50,948 nt of DNA from Oscillospiraceae bacterium (GTDB lineage: Bacteria > Bacillota > Clostridia > Oscillospirales > Oscillospiraceae): contig JAFXAQ010000067.1 of the NCBI GenBank assembly GCA_017516925.1, positions 1-50,948 of the forward strand, given 5' to 3'. The stretch's first letter is position 1. Each line of letters begins with the position of its first letter. The notes under the pieces are model-generated. The model made no database searches. It was not told the origin of the DNA and saw only the letters and a list, made by a program, of their open reading frames with translations. The translations under genes and the position numbers were made by a program. Of the stretch, positions 17,387 through 24,516 are shown piece by piece.

Positions 17387-18076
17387 ATGGAATTTTTGGA
17401 AAACGGTTTTACTCTGGAGTTATGCCCGGGCGCCTTTCCCTTAAGCACGGATTCCGTAGCTTTGGCGCATTTTGTTCAGTGCCGTCCCGGAGACAGGGTT
17501 TTGGATTTAGGGTCCGGCTGCGGCACTCTGGGGCTTATGCTTTGCTCCCGGTGTGATACCCTGCAGGTTACCGGTGTGGAAATAGATGAAAACGCTCATC
17601 TGCAAGCCCTGAAAAACGGAGAACGCAACAATATTTCTCAACGCTTTACCAGTATATGCGCCGACATTACCGCCATCCCCGGTCAGATAGTATCCGGAAG
17701 CTTTTCCGTATGTATCTCCAATCCGCCCTATTTTAACGGCGGACCCGACAGCAAGAAAACACCCGTCGCCCGCAAGGAAAACGGTTTTTCTCCGGAAGCG
17801 TTATTTTCTGTGGCTTCCCAGGCGCTGAAGTACGGCGGGGATTTTTATATGGTACACCGACCGGAACGGCTGGCAGAGATTTTTGCGAAGGCATCTGCCC
17901 AAAAGCTGGAGCCAAAGAAGCTGCTCTTATTGCGGCATCGGCAGGACGGGCCCGTCAGTCTGGTGCTGGTGCACTGCAAAAAAGGCGGCAAGCCGGGCCT
18001 TCTGTGGCAGGAGGAATTTCTCCATAACCCAGACGGCTCTCCCAGCGCTTATTACAACAGTCTTTATCACGATTAG
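17387..18076 (+). CDS. tRNA1(Val) (adenine37-N6)-methyltransferase family (TrmN6/YfiC/YabB-like)
   Basis: 229 aa. Rossmann methyltransferase with LDLGSGCGTLGL at 39-50 and the catalytic NPPY motif at 112-115, diagnostic for N6-adenine (or N5-Gln) methylation. The N-terminal AFPLSTDSVALAHF stretch matches the TrmN6/YabB subfamily, and the pairing with rsmI repeats the Bacillus yabB-yabC neighbourhood. AAGGAG precedes the ATG. The exact tRNA target is inferred from the family. Confidence 0.87.
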   Translation: MEFLENGFTLELCPGAFPLSTDSVALAHFVQCRPGDRVLDLGSGCGTLGLMLCSRCDTLQVTGVEIDENAHLQALKNGERNNISQRFTSICADITAIPGQIVSGSFSVCISNPPYFNGGPDSKKTPVARKENGFSPEALFSVASQALKYGGDFYMVHRPERLAEIFAKASAQKLEPKKLLLLRHRQDGPVSLVLVHCKKGGKPGLLWQEEFLHNPDGSPSAYYNSLYHD

Positions 18077-18086
18077 GAGGGATTGT

Positions 18087-18914
18087 ATGCCCGGAATGTT
18101 ATATCTGGTCCCCACCCCCATCGGCAATTTGGGAGATATCTCTCAGCGGTGCCGGGAAACTCTGGAACAGGCGGACTTTATTGCCGCCGAGGATACCCGG
18201 GTCAGCCTGAAGCTGCTGCATTATCTGGGGATTAAAAAAAGTCTCGTCAGCTACTTTGAGCATAACAAGGCGCAAAAGGGCGAAATGATTGTGCAGCGCA
18301 TTCTGGAGGGTGAAACCTGCGCTTTGGTTTCCGATGCAGGCAGCCCCGCCATTTCCGACCCGGGTGAAGAGCTGGTGAAGCAATGCGCTGAGGCCGGCAT
18401 TACCGTGTGTGCTATTCCCGGACCCTGCGCAGTGATTACGGCGCTGAGCATTTCCGGACAAGCCACCGGACGTTTTTGCTTTGAGGGCTTTTTATCCACT
18501 GCCAAGAAAAGCCGCAAAGAGCATCTGGAAAGCTTACGCAGAGAGCCTCGCACGATGATTTTTTACGAGGCGCCTCACAAGCTTTTAAACACCCTGGAGG
18601 ATATGGCTGAGGTTTTTGGAGCTGACCGCCCTATCAGCCTTTGCCGGGAATTGACAAAGCTACACGAGGAAGTGGTTCGCACCACGTTAGGCGGCGCCAT
18701 CGAGCTGTATCAGGACCAGCCCCCTAAGGGAGAATTTGTGTTGGTGGTTGCCGGCGCTGTTCCGGAAGAAAAGGCTGCCGCCACGCCGGAGGATGCGGCA
18801 CGGCGGGTTGCGGAGCTGATGGAAAAGGGCATCAGCCGTAAGGATGCAGTCAAACAGGCTGCCACAGAACTGGATTTGCCCAAAAATATTGTCTATGACG
18901 CGTCCTTGCGTTAA
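18087..18914 (+). CDS. rsmI: 16S rRNA (cytidine1402-2'-O)-methyltransferase RsmI
   Basis: 275 aa. SAM-dependent TP-methylase that 2'-O-methylates C1402 of 16S rRNA. LVPTPIGNLGDIS at the N-terminus, AAEDTRVSLKLL, SDAGSPAISDPG and the FEGFLS segment are RsmI signatures. The frame is open upstream, but the ATG at 18087 has GGAGG 7 nt away and gives the family N-terminus, 10 nt after the preceding gene. Likely transcribed with it. Confidence 0.96.
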   Translation: MPGMLYLVPTPIGNLGDISQRCRETLEQADFIAAEDTRVSLKLLHYLGIKKSLVSYFEHNKAQKGEMIVQRILEGETCALVSDAGSPAISDPGEELVKQCAEAGITVCAIPGPCAVITALSISGQATGRFCFEGFLSTAKKSRKEHLESLRREPRTMIFYEAPHKLLNTLEDMAEVFGADRPISLCRELTKLHEEVVRTTLGGAIELYQDQPPKGEFVLVVAGAVPEEKAAATPEDAARRVAELMEKGISRKDAVKQAATELDLPKNIVYDASLR

Positions 18915-18934
18915 AAGAGAATACCACAATTTCG

Positions 18935-18968
18935 GAGTAGGAAAGCACATTGTTTTCCTACTCTTTTT
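18935..18968 (+). terminator. intrinsic terminator after rsmI
   Basis: 10-bp stem GAGTAGGAAA/TTTCCTACTC, 9-nt loop, T5 run. Its right arm lies inside the next promoter's spacer. Confidence 0.85.
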
Positions 18969-18977
18969 CATTATAAT
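18950..18977 (+). promoter_or_regulatory. SigA promoter of the DUF4886 pair
   Basis: -35 TTGTTT (18950-18955), 16-nt spacer, -10 TATAAT (18972-18977). It overlaps the rsmI terminator. Start near 18984; leader about 30 nt to AGGAGG. Confidence 0.65.
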
Positions 18978-19014
18978 GAAAGAGGAACACACAATATATA
19001 AGGAGGACAAAACT

Positions 19015-19995
19015 TTGACTACGCTAAAAAGAGTTCTGGCGCTGAGTCTGTGCCTGTGCATGCTGTTTTTGCTTGGCTGCACAGGTCAAAGTTCTCAGGA
19101 AAGCACTACAGCCGCCACCACTGCGGCTACGGAAGCGAAGGAGGAAGGACCTTTGACGGACGGAAAAACCTTGAAAATTCTGGCTGTGACCAGCAGCTTC
19201 GGCTTAAACTCCACGGAATTTTTGTATGACGTTGCCATTGCTGAGGGCTTTACCGATGTAGTGGTCGGTAGATTGTACGCCAGCGGCTGCACCTTAGAAA
19301 CACACGTAGATTGTGCACGAAACAACACCAACCATTATCAGTACACGAAAAATTCTTCCGGAAAATGGGAGAAAAAGGAAAGCATTCCTCTGCTTTACGG
19401 TCTGCAGGATGAGGATTGGGATATTATCTTTATGCAGCAAAGCGCCCACCGCTCTCCCCTGCCAGAATCCTATACTTCTATCGATGGTGTAGATTATATT
19501 GACGAACTGGTTTCCTTCGTAAAGAAAAATATGACAAATCCCAATGCACGGTTTGTATGGAACCTGTGTTGGGCTTTCGAAGCAGGCGCTCCGGAGAGCG
19601 AGTGTTGGAACAGATATGATAAAGACCAGTTAAAAATGTACCAAGGTCTGATCGACACGTTGAAGCTTCACGTTCTGCCTAAGACCCATTTTGATGCGAT
19701 CATCCCCACCGGCACTGCCGTGCAGAACCTGCGTACCAGCTATATTGGAGATACTTTGACAAAGGATAAGCTACACTTAAATTACATCGGCAAAGTTTTG
19801 GCTGCTTACACATTACTTAGTGTACTAACAGAAAAACCCAGTACCGAAATAAACCTGACCACCGTTTCCCCCAGCACCGACCCTGTTCCTGAAATGATTT
19901 TGACTGAAAATGATAAGCTTGCCATTATGGAGGCTGTCAACAACGCAATCGCCAATCCCTACGAAATTACCCAATCTACCTACACAGAAAAATAA
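19015..19995 (+). CDS. DUF4886 (SGNH-hydrolase-like) lipoprotein
   Basis: 326 aa. Start TTG at 19015, 8 nt after AGGAGG; this gives a signal peptide with lipobox FLLGC and lipidated Cys22, then a Ser/Thr/Ala/Glu linker (about 23-45). The rest matches DUF4886, a family related to SGNH hydrolases. Ser61 lies in TSSFG where family members usually have GNSFS, followed by the glycine block YASGC, MQQSAH, and a DxxH motif D251-KLH254. The GN-to-TS change means activity is uncertain. A close paralogue follows after 15 nt; long near-identical DNA stretches show a tandem duplication. No substrate can be named. Confidence 0.82.
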   Translation: MTTLKRVLALSLCLCMLFLLGCTGQSSQESTTAATTAATEAKEEGPLTDGKTLKILAVTSSFGLNSTEFLYDVAIAEGFTDVVVGRLYASGCTLETHVDCARNNTNHYQYTKNSSGKWEKKESIPLLYGLQDEDWDIIFMQQSAHRSPLPESYTSIDGVDYIDELVSFVKKNMTNPNARFVWNLCWAFEAGAPESECWNRYDKDQLKMYQGLIDTLKLHVLPKTHFDAIIPTGTAVQNLRTSYIGDTLTKDKLHLNYIGKVLAAYTLLSVLTEKPSTEINLTTVSPSTDPVPEMILTENDKLAIMEAVNNAIANPYEITQSTYTEK

Positions 19996-20010
19996 TACGG
20001 AGGAATATTC

Positions 20011-21768
20011 ATGAAACGCAGAATTATTACTACCATCGCATTATTGGCACTGCTCCTGGGTGCTATTACCGTAGGCGCAGCTGCCAACAGCCAGACGTTG
20101 CAGGAAGCAATCAACAACGCTGAAAGCGGCGCAACCATCACCTTGTACACCGCAGCCACCGAAGCCATTTCCGTCGATAAGGATCTGGTGCTGGACCTGA
20201 ACGGCAATGACATTTTTGAACTGAATGTTGCCGAAGGCAAGACTGTAACCGTCTTCGACGCCCAGACCGACGACTATGCTGTCAGCGACGGTATTTACGG
20301 AAAAATCTATGCGCACAGTGGCAATGTGGTTGCTGCAGAAGGTTATCTGGCCGTAGACGAGAACAATACAGACGAGTACGATATTCTTTCTTTCCACAAG
20401 CTGACCCTGGAGATCACTGCTATGTCCCTGCGTACCGCAAAAGAGGCAGAGCAGGATCCCGGTGTATACTACAAGAGCAATTTCTGCGGTGACGAAGTGA
20501 TTGCTGCCCAGGTTGCCAAATACGGCATTGCTCTGAACGTCAAGGAAGCTCCCAATAAAAACAATATGAATACCACCAGTGCAGCTTCCTCCTTTACCAA
20601 TTTCGCTGCAGGCGAAAACGGAAATGCCGGCACCGGCACTTTGCTCAAGGGTATTATCAAGAACACAAACAGTGACGCAAACAACGAGAGGAACGCAAAT
20701 ATGCCGATTTTCGGAAGACCCTACCTGCAGCTGACCACCGGCGAGTACATTTTCGGCAATACTGCTCAAAGAAGCCTGCGTCAGCAGATGGAGCTGGTAG
20801 ACAACAACTGGAGCAACTACACGGAAAAGGCACAGGGTTCTGTTCTGTGGATGTTCCGCAGCTGTAAGGATATGATTTCCGACTGGAACATCCCCAACAT
20901 TCTGGAAGAAATGAACGCACCCGTCAGTGACGGCAAGACCTTGAAGCTTCTGGCTATTTCCAGCAGTTTCGGTGAAAACACCAACCATTATGTGTATGAT
21001 GCTGCTATGGCCGAGGGCTATGACACTGTCATTGTTGGCAGACTGTATGCCAGCGGCTGCACCCTGCAGACCCACCTGGAAAAAGCCCTGTCCGGTGAAA
21101 ACTTCTACCGCTACACCAAAATCCAGGACGGCACTTGGGAAGAATACAAGAACACTTCCATGCTCACTGCCCTGCAGGACGAAGATTGGGATGTGATCTT
21201 CATGCAGCAAAGCGCTCACCGTTCTCCCATGCCCGAAACCTACGTTTCCGGAGATGTTGATTACATCGACGAGCTGGTTTCCTATGTAAGAGCAAACAAG
21301 ACAAATCCCAAAGCCCGGTTTATTTGGAACCTGTGTTGGGCTTTTGAAAACGGCGCACCCGAGAGTGAGGTCTGGAACAGATACGGTAAAAACCAGCTGA
21401 ATATGTATCAGGGTCTGATTGACACCCTGGAGCAGAGAGTTCTGACCAAGAACCATTTCGATGCCATTATCCCCACCGGCACTGCTGTGCAGAACCTGCG
21501 TACCAGCTATATTGGCGATACGTTGACAAAGGATAAGCTGCACCTGAATCACCTGGGTCGTATTATGGCTGCCTACACCGTGCTGGCAACCGTGACCGGT
21601 GAGCCCATTACAGAAATCAACATCAGCACCTTCGCCAAGGATAATTCTGAAAACTTCTCCATTACGGAAGTTACTGAGCAGGATAAGCTGGCGATTATGG
21701 AAGCTGTCAACAACGCAATTGCCAACCCCTACGAAATTACTCAGTCTATCTACACAACAGCTGAATAA
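20011..21768 (+). CDS. exported protein with C-terminal DUF4886 domain
   Basis: 585 aa. Signal peptide (about 1-25, ending near GAAA), no lipobox, no LPXTG or SLH anchor seen. Residues 26-290 form an unassigned extracellular region beginning with a repeat-like segment (AINNAESGATITLYTAA, then DLVLDLNGNDI) also seen in Firmicutes surface proteins. Residues about 308-560 are a DUF4886 domain paralogous to the upstream lipoprotein: Ser319 in SSSFG, YASGC, MQQSAH, D508-KLH511. Both proteins share the C-terminal sequence KLAIMEAVNNAIANPYEITQS. CGGAGG precedes the ATG. Co-transcribed with the lipoprotein and closed by a strong terminator. Confidence 0.82.
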   Translation: MKRRIITTIALLALLLGAITVGAAANSQTLQEAINNAESGATITLYTAATEAISVDKDLVLDLNGNDIFELNVAEGKTVTVFDAQTDDYAVSDGIYGKIYAHSGNVVAAEGYLAVDENNTDEYDILSFHKLTLEITAMSLRTAKEAEQDPGVYYKSNFCGDEVIAAQVAKYGIALNVKEAPNKNNMNTTSAASSFTNFAAGENGNAGTGTLLKGIIKNTNSDANNERNANMPIFGRPYLQLTTGEYIFGNTAQRSLRQQMELVDNNWSNYTEKAQGSVLWMFRSCKDMISDWNIPNILEEMNAPVSDGKTLKLLAISSSFGENTNHYVYDAAMAEGYDTVIVGRLYASGCTLQTHLEKALSGENFYRYTKIQDGTWEEYKNTSMLTALQDEDWDVIFMQQSAHRSPMPETYVSGDVDYIDELVSYVRANKTNPKARFIWNLCWAFENGAPESEVWNRYGKNQLNMYQGLIDTLEQRVLTKNHFDAIIPTGTAVQNLRTSYIGDTLTKDKLHLNHLGRIMAAYTVLATVTGEPITEINISTFAKDNSENFSITEVTEQDKLAIMEAVNNAIANPYEITQSIYTTAE

Positions 21769-21778
21769 TGCAAAAGCA

Positions 21779-21814
21779 CCCCCTTGTTCCTTTTGGAACA
21801 AGGGGGTAATTTTT
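21779..21814 (+). terminator. intrinsic terminator after the DUF4886 pair
   Basis: Perfect 12-bp stem (21779-21790 with 21795-21806), TTTT loop, followed by TAATTTTT. Confidence 0.9.
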
Positions 21815-21816
21815 AT

Positions 21817-22043
21817 AGGAACTGATTGCCACGGCTTGCATGGCAAGCCTCGAAATGACAGTGGTTAACGGATGTCACTGCGTGCAACGCAGGTGCGTGG
21901 CAGTCAGGAATGCCCTTTGAGATACTGATTGCCACGTCGCCTACGGCTCCTCGCAATGACAAGGAAAGATGAAGGTCCTCGCAATGACAAGGAAAGATGA
22001 AGGTCCTCGCAATGACAAGAAAAGAGAAGGTCCTCGCAATGAC
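21817..22043. repeat. cluster of REP-like intergenic repeats
   Basis: The 285-bp gap between the DUF4886 terminator and the araC-type gene is filled with variants of one short element: GATTGCCACG at one end, TCGCAATGAC at the other, with an imperfect palindrome between. One clear copy is 21925-21960, and divergent ones start near 21822 and 21873. The terminal motif TCCTCGCAATGAC then recurs at 21948, 21976, 22004 and 22031 with 27-28-nt period, each joined by an A/G-rich AAGGAAAGATGAAGG-like linker. Non-coding. Related copies are at 24029-24134. Confidence 0.85.
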
Positions 22044-22053
22044 GGTGGTATCA

Positions 22054-22833
22054 CTAGCGGTTAAATTTGCGGTAAGCGCCGGGGGTGGTTCCGGTGGCGG
22101 ATTTGAACTGGACTATGAAATGGTACTGGTTTTTATAGCCCAGCTGCTCGGCAATCTCCGGCATTGTCGCCCTCTCCTGGGTTACCAGCAGCTCCTTGGC
22201 GCGCTCCACTCTGGCTGTGATAACATCCTTCATCGGCGAGCTGTCATAGATTGCCCGGTAGGCAGCGTGGAACCGGGAAACGCTGAGATTGACCGTTTTT
22301 GCCATATCTGCCACTACCCAGTCCTTCTCCGGGTTAGATATAATTTCACTATGGATTTCCCGGATTTTCTTCCGGTCTGCCGGGTTTACCCCGTGGTATG
22401 CGCTATCGTCCTCCAGGTTCCGGGACAGCTTTACCAGCATTTGAATCAATAGCGCATCCAGCATATCCTCATACCCCGGCGCCTGCCCGGATAACTCAAT
22501 ACGGATTTCCCGGAACAGCGGCGCCAGAAAGCTATGGTCCTCCGGATAAAAAATTTCTCCTACCGGAATGTGGTACTTTTCCAGCAATTCTCCAAATTCC
22601 TGATGGCAGTGCAGCCAGTGCATCCGGGTCTCCTGGGCAAAATAATGCCACCTGGGCATTTTAGGCGCTGAAATCATACAGGCATGGGGCTTTGCCTGAA
22701 CCTTTTCGCCCTTGACACCAATTTCCACAGAGGTGGGAAAGTAAAAAAAGCAATATAGCCCCGGTTGCATTGATTGGGAAAGACTGGTGCCCGCTTTCTG
22801 GCACCAATTATATTGGGCGCGGAAAATATACAT
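22054..22833 (-). CDS. AraC-family transcriptional regulator
   Basis: 259 aa from the ATG at 22833, which has GGAAGGTGAT just upstream; the frame stays open further but that part lies opposite spmA. The N-terminal half looks like a small-molecule or cupin-type sensor. The C-terminal ~100 residues form the AraC double helix-turn-helix (ADMAKTVNLSVSRFHAAYRAIY, then PEIAEQLGYKNQYHFIVQFKSATGTTPGAYRK). It diverges from spmA with only 46 bp between starts, so it may control spmAB or itself; the signal is unknown. The stop lies next to the repeat cluster, with no clear terminator. Confidence 0.88.
   Translation of the reverse strand: MYIFRAQYNWCQKAGTSLSQSMQPGLYCFFYFPTSVEIGVKGEKVQAKPHACMISAPKMPRWHYFAQETRMHWLHCHQEFGELLEKYHIPVGEIFYPEDHSFLAPLFREIRIELSGQAPGYEDMLDALLIQMLVKLSRNLEDDSAYHGVNPADRKKIREIHSEIISNPEKDWVVADMAKTVNLSVSRFHAAYRAIYDSSPMKDVITARVERAKELLVTQERATMPEIAEQLGYKNQYHFIVQFKSATGTTPGAYRKFNR
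22785..22806. repeat. inverted repeat upstream of spmA, inside the araC-type gene
   Basis: TGGTGCC (22785-22791) and GGCACCA (22800-22806), 7-bp perfect arms with 8 nt between, about 75-95 bp upstream of the spmA start and inside codons 10-17 of the regulator. A candidate operator, nothing more. Confidence 0.3.
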
Positions 22834-22879
22834 AAGATCACCTTCCTTGCACATAGGCTGATAAAGGGGGGTGGACAAC

Positions 22880-23458
22880 ATGGTTATGAGTTGGATTTTT
22901 ACAGGACTGCTTGCCCTATCGCTGTTTGCTTCCTTGGTGCTGGGAAATGGCAGTGCGCTGGCGGCAGCTGTGCCACAGGGTGCCCGGGACGGCGTTAATC
23001 TGGTGCTATCCATTGCGGGATCCATCTGCCTGTGGAGTGGCGTTGGCAAGCTGATGGAAGTGGTTGGTTTTACAGGGTTTCTGTCAAAATTGCTCAGCCC
23101 TCTGCTGCACAGGCTGTTCCCTTCCACAAGGCAGGACAAAGACCTTGGGCAAAGCCTGAGCGCCAACGTATGCGCCAACTTTCTGGGGTTAGGCAACGCT
23201 GCCACGCCGATGGGTATTCAGGCTGCGCAGCGCCTTGCAAAACGTTCCGAGGGCATTGCTTCAGACGAGCTGTGTCGGCTGATTGTGCTCAACACTGCCT
23301 CCATTCAGCTGCTCCCTGCCAACGTGGCAGCTGTGCGGGTCAGCCTGGGCTGTCAAACGCCCTTTGACATCCTTCCTGCAGTATGGATCACAAGCCTTTG
23401 TTCAGCTTCTCTGGGGCTTTGCGCTGCCTGGCTTTTGGGAAAGGTATGGCGCAGATGA
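22880..23458 (+). CDS. spmA: spore maturation protein A (nucleoside-recognition Gate domain)
   Basis: 192 aa. Multi-span membrane protein with the Gate domain; in Bacillus SpmA and SpmB act in dehydration of the spore core. Features include LSIAGSICLWSGVGKLMEV, the conserved ANFLGLGNAATPMGIQAA, and IVLNTASIQLLP. I chose ATG 22880, 8 nt after AGGGGGG, over the GTG at 22871 that touches the ribosome site. A TTATATT (22808-22814) and TATACATA (22827-22834) resemble SigE boxes, but the spacing of 12 is short. Coupled to spmB by an ATGA overlap. Confidence 0.93.
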   Translation: MVMSWIFTGLLALSLFASLVLGNGSALAAAVPQGARDGVNLVLSIAGSICLWSGVGKLMEVVGFTGFLSKLLSPLLHRLFPSTRQDKDLGQSLSANVCANFLGLGNAATPMGIQAAQRLAKRSEGIASDELCRLIVLNTASIQLLPANVAAVRVSLGCQTPFDILPAVWITSLCSASLGLCAAWLLGKVWRR

Positions 23459-23964
23459 CGGATTATATCGTACCTGTTTTGTTGTTCGCCGCTTGCGCTG
23501 TTGCCTTGCGAAAAAAGGAAAACGCTTATGATTTGATGCTTCTGGGGGCAAAGGACGGCTTAAAGCTGCTGGTCAGCCTGATACCCACGCTTATTTTGCT
23601 GCTCACAGCCGTAACAATGCTGCGGGCCTCCGGCGCAATGGAAATGCTAAGCCGGTTCTTCGCTCCGGCATTTTCTGTGCTGGGCATTCCCCCGGAAACG
23701 GCGATTTTGGTGCTGGTTCGTCCTATCAGCGGCAGCGCCGCTTTGGCCTTGGGGGCTGATTTAATGGCGCAATACGGCGTTGATTCCCTGGTTGGACAAA
23801 CTGCCGCAGTTATGCTCGGTTCCACAGAAACCACCTTTTACACCATCAGCGTGTATTTTGGCGCAGCAGGTATCAAAAAAACAAGATACACCCTGCCGGC
23901 GGCGCTGATTGCGGATATAACAGGCTTTGTGGTAGCCTCGCTGACCGTCAGGCTTTTTTTATAG
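23455..23964 (+). CDS. spmB: spore maturation protein B
   Basis: 169 aa. Gate-domain partner of SpmA, multi-span. Conserved sequences: LMLLGAKDGLKLLVSLIPTL, PETAILVLVRPISGSAALAL and STETTFYTISVYFGAAGIKKTRYT. The ATG at 23455 overlaps the spmA stop (ATGA); an in-frame ATG three codons earlier has its ribosome site too close. No clear intrinsic terminator follows; the next 230 bp hold REP-like repeats and the rpsU terminator. Confidence 0.93.
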   Translation: MTDYIVPVLLFAACAVALRKKENAYDLMLLGAKDGLKLLVSLIPTLILLLTAVTMLRASGAMEMLSRFFAPAFSVLGIPPETAILVLVRPISGSAALALGADLMAQYGVDSLVGQTAAVMLGSTETTFYTISVYFGAAGIKKTRYTLPAALIADITGFVVASLTVRLFL

Positions 23965-24028
23965 AATAAACGATTTTGCGAAATGTGTCAATAAATTATC
24001 ACGGAAGTCAGCAGGTGCCCGAAAGGGA

Positions 24029-24134
24029 CTGATTGCCACGTCGCTACGCTTCTCGCAATGACGAGAAAGTATGAAGGTCCTCGCAATGACGACAGAAAAA
24101 TAGATTGCCACGTCGCTGCGCTCCTCGCAATGAC
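24029..24134. repeat. second cluster of REP-like repeats
   Basis: Two full copies of the same element as at 21817-22043 (24029-24062 and 24103-24134) flank one isolated TCCTCGCAATGAC end motif (24078-24090). Non-coding, between spmB and rpsU. The element carries imperfect dyad symmetry (ATTGC...GCAAT ends). Confidence 0.85.
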
Positions 24135-24135
24135 A

Positions 24136-24170
24136 CAAAAAACGGTCGAAGAAATCTTCGACCGTTTTTC
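24136..24170 (-). terminator. terminator after rpsU, probably bidirectional
   Basis: Perfect 11-bp stem (24142-24152 with 24155-24165), 2-nt apparent loop. It is flanked by a run of A on one side and T on the other, so it can end transcripts from both rpsU and spmB. Confidence 0.88.
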
Positions 24171-24193
24171 AGCACTTTTACTGAAGGGAGATA

Positions 24194-24376
24194 TTAATAG
24201 AACTTTCTCTTGTTCTTACGGGCAGCTTCAGACTTCTGCTTACGCTTCAGGCTGGGGCTGACATAGTGCTCGCGCTTCTTAACTTCAGCAATGACGCCCT
24301 CCTTGGCACAGCTACGCTTGAAACGACGCAGAGCGCTCTCCAAGGACTCATTTTCCTTTACGCGAATTTCAGACAT
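24194..24376 (-). CDS. rpsU: 30S ribosomal protein S21
   Basis: 60 aa, basic, beginning [21 protein letters not shown] with the [20 protein letters not shown] tail: typical bS21. ATG at 24376 has GGAGGG 7 nt upstream; a longer frame of 8 extra codons lacks a ribosome site. Monocistronic, with its own consensus promoter and terminator. Confidence 0.97.
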   Translation of the reverse strand: MSEIRVKENESLESALRRFKRSCAKEGVIAEVKKREHYVSPSLKRKQKSEAARKNKRKFY

Positions 24377-24396
24377 GGTTTTCCCTCCCTCCGATG

Positions 24397-24419
24397 GCAT
24401 CCGGCTATTTCCAGGATGC
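24397..24419 (-). other. hairpin in the rpsU leader
   Basis: GCATCC (24414-24419 side) pairs with GGATGC (24397-24402 side), extended by GG/CC with one bulge, in the ~65-nt leader between promoter and ribosome site. Function unknown. Confidence 0.4.
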
Positions 24420-24446
24420 GTTCAGGGCCTGCAATCAGGCTTTAGT

Positions 24447-24475
24447 ATTATATGCCGAAACAAGGAAATTGTCAA
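24447..24475 (-). promoter_or_regulatory. SigA promoter of rpsU
   Basis: Minus strand: -35 TTGACA (24470-24475), 17-nt spacer, -10 TATAAT (24447-24452); full consensus. Confidence 0.9.
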
Positions 24476-24516
24476 GGGGATTTTCCGGTTTTTTCATCCG
24501 AAAAATACATTTTTTC

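Noticed and set aside
20041-21846. 601-codon open frame on the minus strand opposite the DUF4886 gene
   Set aside because: Shadow frame: the plus-strand protein has a signal peptide, a ribosome site and a paralogue next door. The antisense product has no recognisable domain and reads through the terminator.
21948-22043. CRISPR-like periodic repeats
   Set aside because: Only four copies of a 13-nt motif with nearly identical linkers, so the 'spacers' are not unique; no cas genes. Better read as local amplification of a REP-like element.
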